Shown: piece after piece, positions 19,711 through 28,443 of the stretch
How positions within the stretch are numbered: position 1 is the stretch's first letter
Layout of the letters: each line of letters begins with the position of its first letter
Source: Deltaproteobacteria bacterium
GTDB lineage: Bacteria > Myxococcota > JADLHZ01
DNA length: 64,000 nt
NCBI GenBank assembly: GCA_020848545.1
Contig: JADLHZ010000122.1
Span: 95,415-159,414 of the forward strand
Reading direction: 5' to 3'
Position numbers and translations under genes: made by a program
The notes under the pieces: model-generated
Seen by the model: the letters and a program-made list of their open reading frames with translations, nothing else
The model's database searches: none
Told to the model about the DNA's origin: nothing

Positions 19711-20757
19711 TCACTCGGCGAAGAGGTCGATCTCGCGCCGCGCGGTCACGGCGCCCGTTTTGTCCACGGTCCACGTGACGATCGTCCGTTCGTCGAGTGT
19801 GCCGGCGACATCGAGCGTGCCGTCGATGCGCACCGAGAACGCCAGCGGCTTCGCGGCGCCGCCGTCTTCGATGACGAAGTCGGCAGTCACCGCGCCGTCC
19901 TTCGCGAAGTGCACGGCGTGCTTTTGGCGCGTGAGGACGAAGACACCGCCGCTCGTGCTCGTCGCCAACGCCACCGGCGCGCGATCGCCGGCGAGGGTCG
20001 CGATCGTCGTTTCGATGCCAGCGTCGTCGGTCGTGCGCAGCGCCAGCGTGTCGCCGATCGGCACGGTCGCGTAGAGCCGGCTGTCGAGCGCCAGCGCCGC
20101 GAGCGTCGGTGGCGCTTCGTCGCCGCGTTGATAGAGCCGGCGCAGCTCGCCGTTCGCCGTGAAGATGCGCACCTCCGCGCCCTGCTTGGCCGCGGTATAC
20201 AGCGCGACGTTCAGCTCGTTCGAGGTGAGCAGGGACGGCGCCGCTTCGCCGAGCGACGCTTGCGCCGCCGTCGCCTGATCGGGGCCGATGAAGAGCAAGC
20301 GCGTCCCGGGATCGGTGTCGCAGCCGGCGAAGGCGAGCAAGAACGAGGTGCCCGAGACCACGCCCATCGGCGGGAAGGCCTTGCTGCACGGCAACGCGAT
20401 CGCGGTCACCTTGGTCGGCGAGCCGCGAAACAGCGCCGCCGCGCCCCGGTCGAAGAAGAATCCCGCGCCTTCGCCGTCGATGTTGCGTGCGAGCGGGATG
20501 ATGTTGCCTTCGCCGCGGCCGCGCTCGATGCGATCGACGCCGTCGGCGCCCGCGTGCAGGATGAACCACGTCTGAAAGCTGGTGACGGAGCTCGGCCGAG
20601 TCTCGGTGAAGTCGAACACGCCGCTCACCGCGAGCCCGCTCGGCACCTGTCGCACGTCGCTCGGGCGGCTCTGGGTGACCCGCGTCGTCGGCGTCGTCGA
20701 GCCGCTCCTGGCGCAGGCGGCGCAGGCGAAGCTCAGCAAGAGGGCGATCCGCTTCAT
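19711..20757 (-). CDS. Lipoprotein, probably beta-rich, unknown function
   Basis: 348 residues with a lipoprotein signal ending Phe-Ala-Cys-Ala-Ala-Cys. The rest alternates short beta-strand patterns with Asp/Gly turns, for example Thr-Thr-Asp-Asp-Ala-Gly-Ile-Glu-Thr-Thr-Ile-Ala-Thr-Leu and His-Phe-Ala-Lys-Asp-Gly-Ala-Val-Thr-Ala-Asp-Phe, which suggests a beta-propeller. No catalytic motif is visible. It sits 13 bases downstream of the Ser/Thr kinase and 49 bases upstream of the PEGA protein on the same strand, so the three may be cotranscribed. Confidence 0.7.
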   Translation of the reverse strand: MKRIALLLSFACAACARSGSTTPTTRVTQSRPSDVRQVPSGLAVSGVFDFTETRPSSVTSFQTWFILHAGADGVDRIERGRGEGNIIPLARNIDGEGAGFFFDRGAAALFRGSPTKVTAIALPCSKAFPPMGVVSGTSFLLAFAGCDTDPGTRLLFIGPDQATAAQASLGEAAPSLLTSNELNVALYTAAKQGAEVRIFTANGELRRLYQRGDEAPPTLAALALDSRLYATVPIGDTLALRTTDDAGIETTIATLAGDRAPVALATSTSGGVFVLTRQKHAVHFAKDGAVTADFVIEDGGAAKPLAFSVRIDGTLDVAGTLDERTIVTWTVDKTGAVTARREIDLFAE

Positions 20758-20770
20758 GCGCGGCGCGCTA

Positions 20771-22285
20771 TCACTTCTTCGAGAAGTTGACGATCTTGGT
20801 GACCGTTTTTCCTTCGCGGATGTCGACGGAGAACTCTTCGCTGCGCTCGGCGCCCGGGCTCTCGAGCTTCACGCGGTGCTTGCCGGCCGACAAGCGATAG
20901 CGTTGCAGCGGCGTCGTCTTGTTGAGCTTCTTGCCGTCGACGTACACGTACGACCACGGGCTCGAGTTCACGGTGAGGTACCCGGGTCCGTCGCGCGCCT
21001 CCGGCTTCGGCGTGTCGGCGACAGCGGGCTTCGACGCCGCCTGCGAGGCCGGCTGTGCGATCGTTGGTGGCGGTGGCTCTTGCGGCGCCGGCGCCGGCGA
21101 CTTCAAAAACGCCGCGACGAGCAGCAGGAGCAGCATCGTCACGATCGCGCCGACGACGTACGGCAGCTTCGACTTCGGCGCGTTCGCGTCGGTGATGCCC
21201 GAGACGCTCGACACGCCGGAGGCATCCCCCGGCGGCAGCGGCACCGCTCGTCTGCCGGCCGAGGTCTCGATCTTCTTCACGTCGGAGAGCGGCGTCGTCA
21301 TGACGTCGTCGTCCTGCAGCGCCAGCACCGACGAGTCGGTCAGATGCTCCGTTGGGCCGCTCGCCTTGTCGCTCGGCATGTGCGTGCGGACGAGGAAGCC
21401 GAGCTGATCGGTGTCGAAGGTCTCGCCGAGCACGCCCGCTTCTTTCGCGAGCGCGTTGGCGAGCTCGGCGCAGCTCGCGTGGCGATCTTCGAACTTCGGC
21501 GCCAGCGCTTTTTGCAGCACCTTCGACAAGCTTTCGGGGAAATCCGGTAGCACGCTCGCCAGCGGCGGGATGTCGGCGAGGCGCGCCATGTCGAGCATCT
21601 CGAGCTCGTTGTCCGACTTGTATTGGCGCTTGTTGGTGAACAGCTCGTAGATGACGAGCGCCAGCGCGAAGAGATCCGCCCGCCGGTCGATCTGCTTGCC
21701 GAACGCCTGCTCCGGCGCCATGTACGAAAATTTTCCCTTGAGCACGCCCGAGCGCGTCTTCGTCGACTTGCCCTCGGCCTTGGCGATGCCGAAGTCGGTG
21801 ATCTTCACCTGGCCTTCGTTCGACAAGAGGATGTTCTGCGGTGAGACGTCGCGGTGCACGAGGCCGAGTTGTTGCCCGGTCGTGTCGCGCTTCTCGTGCG
21901 CGTAGTGCAGGCCGCGCGCGGCGTCGATGCCGATCGCGAGGGCGGCGCCCGGCGGGAACTTCTCGCCGGCCATCCACACCTTCTTGGTCAGCGTCGAGAG
22001 GTCGATGCCGGGCACGTACTCCATGGCGATGAAGTAGCGGTTGTCGATGGAGCCGAGCTCATAGACTTGCACGATGTTCGGGTGGGTCAGCGTCGCCGCG
22101 AGCTTCGCTTCGTCGATGAACATCTTGACGAAGTCCGGCTCCTCGGCGAGGTGCGGCAAGATCCGCTTCAAGACGATGGTCTTCTCGAAGCCCTCGACGC
22201 CCTTCACCTGCGCCAAGAAGATCTCGGCCATACCGCCGACCGCAAGACGGCGTTGTAGCTCGTATTTTCCGAAGCTCGGAGTCAC
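20771..22285 (-). CDS. Serine/threonine protein kinase with extracytoplasmic PEGA domain
   Basis: 504 residues from a GTG at 22285. Kinase domain at about 7-275: glycine-rich start Leu-Ala-Val-Gly-Gly-Met-Ala, Lys in Val-Leu-Lys-Arg-Ile-Leu, catalytic His-Arg-Asp-Val-Ser-Pro-Gln-Asn, Asp-Phe-Gly-Ile-Ala-Lys and Ala-Pro-Glu-Gln. A disordered linker follows, one membrane helix at about 378-398, a Pro/Ala stretch and a C-terminal PEGA domain (Asn-Ser-Ser-Pro-Trp-Ser-Tyr-Val-Tyr-Val-Asp-Gly-Lys). This is a transmembrane Hanks-type kinase whose outer part may sense envelope state. Targets are not evident. Its neighbours are a lipoprotein and another PEGA protein. Confidence 0.92.
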   Translation of the reverse strand: MTPSFGKYELQRRLAVGGMAEIFLAQVKGVEGFEKTIVLKRILPHLAEEPDFVKMFIDEAKLAATLTHPNIVQVYELGSIDNRYFIAMEYVPGIDLSTLTKKVWMAGEKFPPGAALAIGIDAARGLHYAHEKRDTTGQQLGLVHRDVSPQNILLSNEGQVKITDFGIAKAEGKSTKTRSGVLKGKFSYMAPEQAFGKQIDRRADLFALALVIYELFTNKRQYKSDNELEMLDMARLADIPPLASVLPDFPESLSKVLQKALAPKFEDRHASCAELANALAKEAGVLGETFDTDQLGFLVRTHMPSDKASGPTEHLTDSSVLALQDDDVMTTPLSDVKKIETSAGRRAVPLPPGDASGVSSVSGITDANAPKSKLPYVVGAIVTMLLLLLVAAFLKSPAPAPQEPPPPTIAQPASQAASKPAVADTPKPEARDGPGYLTVNSSPWSYVYVDGKKLNKTTPLQRYRLSAGKHRVKLESPGAERSEEFSVDIREGKTVTKIVNFSKK

Positions 22286-22351
22286 TCTGACGCACCGCTC
22301 CAGCGGTTAATTATAGGCGGCTGGCGCGGGGTGTCGAATTTTCCTGGTCGG

Positions 22352-24808
22352 CTAAGCGAAGCGCACGAGCCGGTGCACGAGCGCTGTCTCGATCCGCGGC
22401 CGGACGCGCAGCGCCAACGAGAACGTGCCTGGCACGGGCAGATCCACCTGCGCCGTCGCGATCCACTCGCCCGGCTCCGGGCCGCGCACGACTTCGGCCG
22501 CGGTGACGCGCACATTCTGCCACTCGAAGACGTCCATCGTGCGTTCCTGGGTGACGCCCGAGAGCACCTCGACGACGAGATCGTCGAACGCCGCCTTCAC
22601 GCGCGCCTTCACCTTGATGCGCTCACCGAGCGGCGCGTTCGTCGGCGCTTGCTCGAGCCACTCGACCGTGACGCTTTGAAACGCCTTCACCGCGTGGGCG
22701 CGCGCGTCGGCGCGGCTCTTGGCGACGCGGCCGTTGTCTTCGAGCAGCGCGGTCGTCGCCTTGTGCGCGGGCGCGTAGCTGTCTCTGGCGTACTGCTCGA
22801 CCATGCGCACGGCGTGAAACTTCGGCGCGAGGGCGCGGCCCGACGCGTAGCACTTGTCGATCCACGCGACGGGCACCCCGCGCTCGTCGTGCGAGTAGAA
22901 CAATGGCAACACTTCGCTCTCGATGATCCGATAGAGGTCCTGCGCGTCGTCCGAGTCGCGCGCCGCGTCCGAGAGCGGCGAGCCTTGATCGTAGTCGGCG
23001 CCGATCGCCCAGCCGACCTCGGGCTCGTACGCTTCCTTCCACCAACCGTCGCGGATGCTGACGTTCAGGCCACCGTTTTGAATGACCTTCATGCCGCTCG
23101 TGCCGCTGGCTTCGAGCGGGGGTCGCGGCGTGTTCAGCCAAACGTCCACGCCTTGGACGAGCAAGCGGGCGACGCGCATGTCGTAGTTCTCGACGAACGC
23201 GATCGACGCTTCGAGCCCGTGCTTGTGGATGAGATCGTGCAGCGCCTTGATGTTCGCCTTCTCGCGCGTGTTGTGCGGGTGCGCTTTGCCGGCGAAGACC
23301 AGCTGCACGCGCCGCTCTTTGGACGAGAGCAGGTGGCGCAGGCGCTCGGGGTCCGAGAACAAGAGCAGCGCGCGCTTGTACTCGGCGAAGCGGCGCGCAA
23401 AGCCGATGGTGCAGACGTCGGGATCGAAGCGCAGGTGCGACGGGCGCCGCTTGTTGATGTGATCGATCAACGTGTGGCGCAGGCGGCGCTTGTCTTGCGC
23501 GAACGCTTGGTGATCGGGCCGCGCTTTTCCGTAGTGCTTCAGCATCTCCGGGTGTGTCCAGGTCGGCAGGTGCACGCCGTTGACGACCGCGCCGATCGGC
23601 ACCTCGCTCGCGGCGTGGCCGGGAAAGAGCGCGTGCCACAGCCGCCGCGACACCTCGCCGTGCTCGAGGGAGACGCCGTTTCTGTGTGCGGAGAGCTGGA
23701 TCGCGAACGCGGTCATCGAGAAGCGCGCGTGATAGCCCGTGGCTTCGGCCTCGTATTGCTCGACGCCTTGATCGAGCACCCACTGCAGCGGCAGCCCGAG
23801 CGACTCGCAGAGCGGCGACAGGTACGGCACGAGCGCGCCGTGCGAGAAGACGTCGTTGCCGGCGGCGATGGGCGTGTGCGTCGTGAAGACGTTGCCGGCG
23901 GCCACGAGCTCGGCCGCCGCGTCGAGATCGAGCCCGAGATCGCGGCGGACGATGTGCAAGCGCGCGAGCGAGAGGAACGCCGCGTGGCCTTCGTTGATGT
24001 GATAGACGGTCGGTGCGATGCCGAGCGCTTCTAGGGCGAAGGTGCCGCCGACGCCGAGCGCCAGCTCCTGCTCGATGCGGGTGTCGTGGCCGCCGCCATA
24101 GAGATTCTGCGTGATGCGGCGATCGGGCTCGGCGTTCTCCGGAACGTCCGAGTCGAGCAGGTAGAGCTTGGTCCTGCCGATCTCGAGCTCCCACACCTGC
24201 AAGTGCACGGCGCGCGCGGCCATCCGCACGTGGACGGTGAGGCGCCCGCCGTTTGGCAGCGTGCACAGCCGGGCGCCGAGGGTTTGCGGGTCCGTATGGA
24301 CGTAGCGCTCGGCCGGCGTGCCGTCGGCGCCGATGTGCTGCTCGTGATAGCCGCGGCCGTAAAAGAGCCCGACGCCGACGAGCGGCAGGCCGAGATCGCC
24401 CGCCGACTTCAGGTGGTCGCCGGCCAGGATGCCGAGGCCGCCGGCGTAGATCGGCAGCGTCTCGTGGATGCCGTACTCGGCCGAGAAGTACGCGATGAGG
24501 CCGCCCGGCGGGATGTGCGCCTGCGCCGGCTTTTGCGCGAGCGCTTGGGTGGTCTTTTGCACCTCTTGGGCGATGACGGCGTCGGCGACGAGCGCTTCTT
24601 GCTCGGCGGTCGTCAGCGTTTCGAGCCAGCTATAGGGCGGCGCCTGTTGAAACACCGGCCGCCCGAGCGCGCCGATCTTGTCTCTGAGCAGGGCGACGAG
24701 CCGGGAGATCCCGGGATCGTAGCTCCAGGCGCAGTTGCCGAGGAGGCGGGCGAGGGGCTGCATCGCCGGCAGCAGCTTCGGCTTCACGTAGACGGTCTGA
24801 ACGTGCAT
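22352..24808 (-). CDS. glgP: Alpha-glucan phosphorylase
   Basis: 818 residues, the size of the bacterial/archaeal phosphorylases that begin with a DUF3417 domain (N-terminal Asn-Cys-Ala-Trp-Ser-Tyr-Asp-Pro). The enzyme splits glycogen or maltodextrin with phosphate to give glucose 1-phosphate in the cytoplasm. Visible landmarks are Ala-Tyr-Phe-Ser-Ala-Glu-Tyr-Gly, His-Ile-Asn-Glu-Gly-His-Ala-Ala-Phe and the PLP lysine region Ala-Ser-Gly-Thr-Ser-Gly-Met-Lys near residue 573. A C-terminal stretch of about 90 residues (Val-Lys-Ala-Arg-Val-Lys) resembles an added beta-sandwich. No other glycogen gene is nearby, so the gene appears to be isolated. Confidence 0.95.
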   Translation of the reverse strand: MHVQTVYVKPKLLPAMQPLARLLGNCAWSYDPGISRLVALLRDKIGALGRPVFQQAPPYSWLETLTTAEQEALVADAVIAQEVQKTTQALAQKPAQAHIPPGGLIAYFSAEYGIHETLPIYAGGLGILAGDHLKSAGDLGLPLVGVGLFYGRGYHEQHIGADGTPAERYVHTDPQTLGARLCTLPNGGRLTVHVRMAARAVHLQVWELEIGRTKLYLLDSDVPENAEPDRRITQNLYGGGHDTRIEQELALGVGGTFALEALGIAPTVYHINEGHAAFLSLARLHIVRRDLGLDLDAAAELVAAGNVFTTHTPIAAGNDVFSHGALVPYLSPLCESLGLPLQWVLDQGVEQYEAEATGYHARFSMTAFAIQLSAHRNGVSLEHGEVSRRLWHALFPGHAASEVPIGAVVNGVHLPTWTHPEMLKHYGKARPDHQAFAQDKRRLRHTLIDHINKRRPSHLRFDPDVCTIGFARRFAEYKRALLLFSDPERLRHLLSSKERRVQLVFAGKAHPHNTREKANIKALHDLIHKHGLEASIAFVENYDMRVARLLVQGVDVWLNTPRPPLEASGTSGMKVIQNGGLNVSIRDGWWKEAYEPEVGWAIGADYDQGSPLSDAARDSDDAQDLYRIIESEVLPLFYSHDERGVPVAWIDKCYASGRALAPKFHAVRMVEQYARDSYAPAHKATTALLEDNGRVAKSRADARAHAVKAFQSVTVEWLEQAPTNAPLGERIKVKARVKAAFDDLVVEVLSGVTQERTMDVFEWQNVRVTAAEVVRGPEPGEWIATAQVDLPVPGTFSLALRVRPRIETALVHRLVRFA

Positions 24809-24874
24809 CTCTTCTGACTCCGTGGCGCGGACTAACCCGTCGGCCCTCGCGCCTCAAGGTATGCATGGGGTGGG

Positions 24875-26071
24875 CTAGAGCCGATCGAGGATCGTCTTCA
24901 GCAGCGCTTCGGCGATCTCCGTCTTCGGGCTGCGCTCCGTTTCGAGCACGACGCCCCGCCGATCGTAGATCGTCACTTTGTTGTCGTCCGAGTCCATCCC
25001 GACGCCGGGGGCCGAGATATCGTTGGCGACGATGAGGTCGAGCCCCTTCGCTCTCAGTTTCTTGAGCGCATTCGCCTCGACGTCGTTCGTCTCGGCCGCG
25101 AAGCCGACGAGCAGCGTGCTCTTCTTCTTCGCCTTCGCGATCGTCGCGATCACGTCCGGGTTCTGTGTCAGCGCGATCGCCGGCTTCTTGCCGAGGTCCT
25201 GCTTCTTCAGCTTCTTCTTCGCCACCTTCTGCGCGGCGTAGTCGGCGACGGCGGCGGCCATGACCAGCACTTGGCAGCGCTTCATCAGCGCCTGCAGCGA
25301 ATCGAGCATCTCGACGGCGCTGGTCACCGCCACGGCATGCACGCCGCGCGGTGGGTCGAGCGCCACGGGACCGTGGACCAGCGTGACCTGCGCGCCACGC
25401 ATCGCGGCCCGCTCGGCGATCGCGAAGCCCATCTTGCCGCTCGACCGGTTCGAGATGAAGCGCACGGGATCGAGCGGCTCGCGCGTTGGCCCTGCGGTGA
25501 CGATCATATGGACGCCGGCGAAGTCCTGCGGCGTCAGCGCCTTCTCGGCGTGCCACGCGATGAGATCCGGCTCGCTCATCCGGCCCATGCCCTGGGCGCC
25601 GCTCGCGAGGGCACCGGACTCGGGTCCGATCACCGTGTAGCGGCCGGTCTTCACCAGCGTGGCGACGTTCTTCTGCGTCGCTGGCGCCGTCCACATGTTG
25701 GTCTCCATTGCCGGCGCGAGCAGCACGGGGCAGGTGCTCGCGAGGACCAACGCCGTCAGCGCGTCGTCGGCGAGGCCCATCGCCAAGCGCGCGATCGTCG
25801 TCGCGGTGGCAGGGGCGATCACGATGAGCTTCGCTTGATGCCCGAGCACGACATGGCCAATCTCGCCGCGCTCGGACAGGTGCCAGACACTTTCTTCGAC
25901 CGGGTGCTTCGTCAGCGCGCTGAAGGTCAGCGGCGTGACGAACTGGGTGGCGCCGCGGGTCATCGCGACGTGGACGTCGACCCCGAGCTTGCCCAGCAGG
26001 CGCACGAGCTCGACGGCCTTGTACGCCGCGATGCCGCCCGAGACGCCGACGATGACGGTCGCATGCTCCAT
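24875..26071 (-). CDS. coaBC: Phosphopantothenoylcysteine decarboxylase/phosphopantothenate-cysteine ligase
   Basis: 398 residues from the ATG at 26071, which places the flavoprotein start Val-Ile-Val-Gly-Val-Ser-Gly-Gly-Ile-Ala at the N-terminus. ATGs at 26080 and 26110 add residues not typical of the family. The CoaC half has the catalytic His in Gly-His-Val-Val-Leu and Pro-Ala-Met-Glu-Thr-Asn-Met-Trp in place of the usual Pro-Ala-Met-Asn-X-X-Met-Trp. The flap motif reads Leu-Ala-Ser-Gly-X-X-Gly-X-Gly-Arg-Met where E. coli has the active-site Cys. The CoaB half starts near residue 195 (Ala-Gly-Pro-Thr-Arg-Glu-Pro-Leu-Asp-Pro-Val-Arg). The enzyme performs two steps of coenzyme A synthesis. 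Confidence 0.93.
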   Translation of the reverse strand: MEHATVIVGVSGGIAAYKAVELVRLLGKLGVDVHVAMTRGATQFVTPLTFSALTKHPVEESVWHLSERGEIGHVVLGHQAKLIVIAPATATTIARLAMGLADDALTALVLASTCPVLLAPAMETNMWTAPATQKNVATLVKTGRYTVIGPESGALASGAQGMGRMSEPDLIAWHAEKALTPQDFAGVHMIVTAGPTREPLDPVRFISNRSSGKMGFAIAERAAMRGAQVTLVHGPVALDPPRGVHAVAVTSAVEMLDSLQALMKRCQVLVMAAAVADYAAQKVAKKKLKKQDLGKKPAIALTQNPDVIATIAKAKKKSTLLVGFAAETNDVEANALKKLRAKGLDLIVANDISAPGVGMDSDDNKVTIYDRRGVVLETERSPKTEIAEALLKTILDRL

Positions 26072-26213
26072 GCCGCGCATTCTGTCGCATACTAGGACGG
26101 CTTCGGACACTCTGTCCCGTTTTCGGACAGCTGGTTTTCACGGCGGGGGCGTGGCGACAGGGACTTATCGCGTTTGGCGCGGGTGGTCCGAATGCTGCTC
26201 TCTGCCCGCGCGC

Positions 26214-27041
26214 ATGGAATTGCCGGAGCGCCAGCGTCACCCAGACCTCGGGCCGACTGAGCTGTATTGCCACGGCGACGCTTCGCTCCTTGGAAGCCAG
26301 GCGATCGCGATCGTCGGCTCCCGCGATGCATCCCCGGATGCGCGTCACTTCGCCGGCATCCTCGCGCGCTCGGCGGCGCATGCAGGTCTCGTGATTGTCT
26401 CGGGCGGCGCCAGGGGCATCGACTTTGCGGCGCACGACGCAGCGTTGCGGATCGACTACGGCCGGCTCATCTGTGTGCTCGGGTCACCGCTCGATCGGAT
26501 CTCGCCGGAGATCAGCGCGCGGCTGTGCGAGCGCATCGTCGAACGTGGCGGCGTGATCGTCAGTGAGCACCCGCCTGGGACGCGGACGTATAAAGGACAC
26601 TTCCTCGATCGCAATCGCATCGTCGCGGCGCTCGCTGATGTGACGGTTGTGGCGGCCGCCCGGCTCCGTTCCGGCTCTTTGCATACGGCCCGCTGGGCGG
26701 CGCGCTTGGGCAAGCCCGTCTGGGCGGTGCCAGGGCCACCCTGGGACACGCGGCTCCAGGGTGGGAACGCGCTCATCGCGTCGTGGCAGGCGTCGCCGCT
26801 CGTCTCGGTATTCGACTTCGTCACAGCGATGCGCACGATGTTCGGCCGCGATCCCTCGGTGTTTGCGCCGCGCCGCGACCCGATCGCGACCTTGCTCGCC
26901 GAGCGCGCCCATTCGGCGGACGAGCTCTGCACCGCGCTCGAGTTGCCGCCGGAGCGCCTGCCGCTGGCGATCTACGAGCACCTGCGCAGCGGCCGCATCG
27001 TGCGCGGCGCCGACGGCAAGTATCGGCTGGTGGAGGGCTAG
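26214..27041 (+). CDS. dprA: DNA-processing protein DprA, short form
   Basis: 275 residues from the ATG at 26214. An in-frame GTG at 26151 would add 21 residues. The Rossmann-like core shows Ile-Ala-Ile-Val-Gly-Ser-Arg, Ser-Gly-Gly-Ala-Arg-Gly-Ile-Asp-Phe-Ala-Ala-His, Gly-Gly-Val-Ile-Val-Ser-Glu-His-Pro-Pro-Gly-Thr, and Phe-Leu-Asp-Arg-Asn-Arg-Ile-Val-Ala-Ala-Leu in place of the canonical Phe-Pro-X-Arg-Asn-Arg. A small winged-helix domain ends the protein. The N-terminal SAM-like domain of longer DprA is absent. DprA loads RecA on incoming single-stranded DNA. It is divergent from coaBC (gap 142 bases) and leads the trmFO-xerC-hslVU run. Confidence 0.9.
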   Translation: MELPERQRHPDLGPTELYCHGDASLLGSQAIAIVGSRDASPDARHFAGILARSAAHAGLVIVSGGARGIDFAAHDAALRIDYGRLICVLGSPLDRISPEISARLCERIVERGGVIVSEHPPGTRTYKGHFLDRNRIVAALADVTVVAAARLRSGSLHTARWAARLGKPVWAVPGPPWDTRLQGGNALIASWQASPLVSVFDFVTAMRTMFGRDPSVFAPRRDPIATLLAERAHSADELCTALELPPERLPLAIYEHLRSGRIVRGADGKYRLVEG

Positions 27042-27077
27042 CGCAGCCGGCGAAGAATGAGGCATGGCCCGCCGCCT

Positions 27078-28406
27078 ATGACCGTCACGATCATCGGCGC
27101 CGGACTCGCAGGATCGGAAGTCGCCTGGCAGCTCGCCGAAGCGGGTCACTCCGTGCGCCTCGTCGAGATGAAGCCGAAGAAGCACACCCCGGCGCAGAAG
27201 AGCGACACCTTCGCCGAGCTCGTCTGCTCGAACTCGTTTCGCTCGGCGAACGTCGAGAATGCGGTCGGGTTGTTGAAGGAGGAATTGCGCCGCTTGGGAT
27301 CGTTCGTCCTGCAGGCGGCCGACGCGACGAAGGTGCCGGCCGGCGACGCGCTGGCGGTCGATCGCGATCAGTTCTCGCGGCGGATTCACGACGCCCTGCA
27401 CGCGCACCCGAAGATCAGCGTCGTGCTCGAGGAAGTGACGGAGCTGCCGGCGCAAGGCCCGGCGGTGATCGCGACGGGGCCGCTGACCGGCGAAGCGTTG
27501 GCGAAGGATCTCTGCCGCGTCATCGGCCAGGAGCAGCTCTACTTCTACGACGCGATCGCGCCGATCATCGCCGCCGACAGCCTGAACATGGACGTCGTCT
27601 TCGCGCAGTCGCGCTACGACAAAGGCGACACGCCCGACTATTTGAACTGTCCGCTCAACGAGGACGAATACAAGGCGTTCGTCAAAGCGGTGTGCGACGG
27701 CGAGAAGGTGGCGTTCAAGACCTTCGAGAAGCCCGTCTACTTCGAAGGCTGCTTGCCGATAGAAGTGATGGCCGAGCGCGGCGAGCAGACGCTCTCGTTC
27801 GGGCCGATGAAGCCCGTCGGCCTCTCGGATCCGCGCACCGGCCGCCAGCCGCACGCGGTCGTGCAGCTGCGCAAAGAGAACGTCGCCGGGACCGCGTACA
27901 ACTTGGTCGGCTTTCAAACGAAGCTGAGCTACCCCGAGCAAAAGCGGATCTTCCGCATGATCCCAGGCCTCGAGAACGTCGAGTTCCTCCGCTTCGGCGC
28001 CGTGCATCGAAACACTTACGTCGAAGCGCCGCGCGTGCTCGAGGCCGGCATGGAGCTGAAGGCTCGGCCGGGCGTGTTCCTCGCGGGTCAGATGGTCGGC
28101 GTCGAGGGCTACTTGGAGTCGACCGCGCACGGCCTGTGCGTCGCGATGGCGTTGAAGGCGCGCCTCGGCGATCGGCCGTGGGTCCCACCGCCAGCGACGA
28201 GCGCGCTCGGGGCGTTGCTCCGTCACGTGATGGGCGCCGACGCGAGCGCGGTGAAGAAGTACGGCCCCGAGAACGTGCACTGGGGCATGGTGCCGCCGCT
28301 CCTTGGCAAGGTGAAGAAGATCGAGAAGAAGGCGCGGATCGTGGAGCGCGCACGCGGCGATTTCAACGGGTGGATGTTGGATTTCTTCGGCTGCCGCTCG
28401 TCGTGA
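27078..28406 (+). CDS. trmFO: tRNA (uracil-54-C5) methyltransferase, folate-dependent
   Basis: 442 residues from the ATG at 27078, directly before the FAD motif Ile-Ile-Gly-Ala-Gly-Leu-Ala-Gly-Ser-Glu. An upstream ATG at 27057 adds seven residues outside the family pattern. Hallmarks are Glu-Leu-Val-Cys-Ser-Asn-Ser-Phe-Arg-Ser with the N-terminal Cys, the catalytic-region Phe-Glu-Gly-Cys-Leu-Pro-Ile-Glu-Val-Met-Ala, and Ala-Gly-Gln-Met-Val-Gly-Val-Glu-Gly-Tyr-Leu-Glu-Ser. The enzyme makes ribothymidine 54 in tRNA with methylenetetrahydrofolate. In many bacteria topA lies between dprA and trmFO; here the gap is 36 bases. Confidence 0.97.
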   Translation: MTVTIIGAGLAGSEVAWQLAEAGHSVRLVEMKPKKHTPAQKSDTFAELVCSNSFRSANVENAVGLLKEELRRLGSFVLQAADATKVPAGDALAVDRDQFSRRIHDALHAHPKISVVLEEVTELPAQGPAVIATGPLTGEALAKDLCRVIGQEQLYFYDAIAPIIAADSLNMDVVFAQSRYDKGDTPDYLNCPLNEDEYKAFVKAVCDGEKVAFKTFEKPVYFEGCLPIEVMAERGEQTLSFGPMKPVGLSDPRTGRQPHAVVQLRKENVAGTAYNLVGFQTKLSYPEQKRIFRMIPGLENVEFLRFGAVHRNTYVEAPRVLEAGMELKARPGVFLAGQMVGVEGYLESTAHGLCVAMALKARLGDRPWVPPPATSALGALLRHVMGADASAVKKYGPENVHWGMVPPLLGKVKKIEKKARIVERARGDFNGWMLDFFGCRSS

Positions 28407-28443
28407 AATTGCTTTCTTCAACGGTCGCGCCGATGATCGCCCC

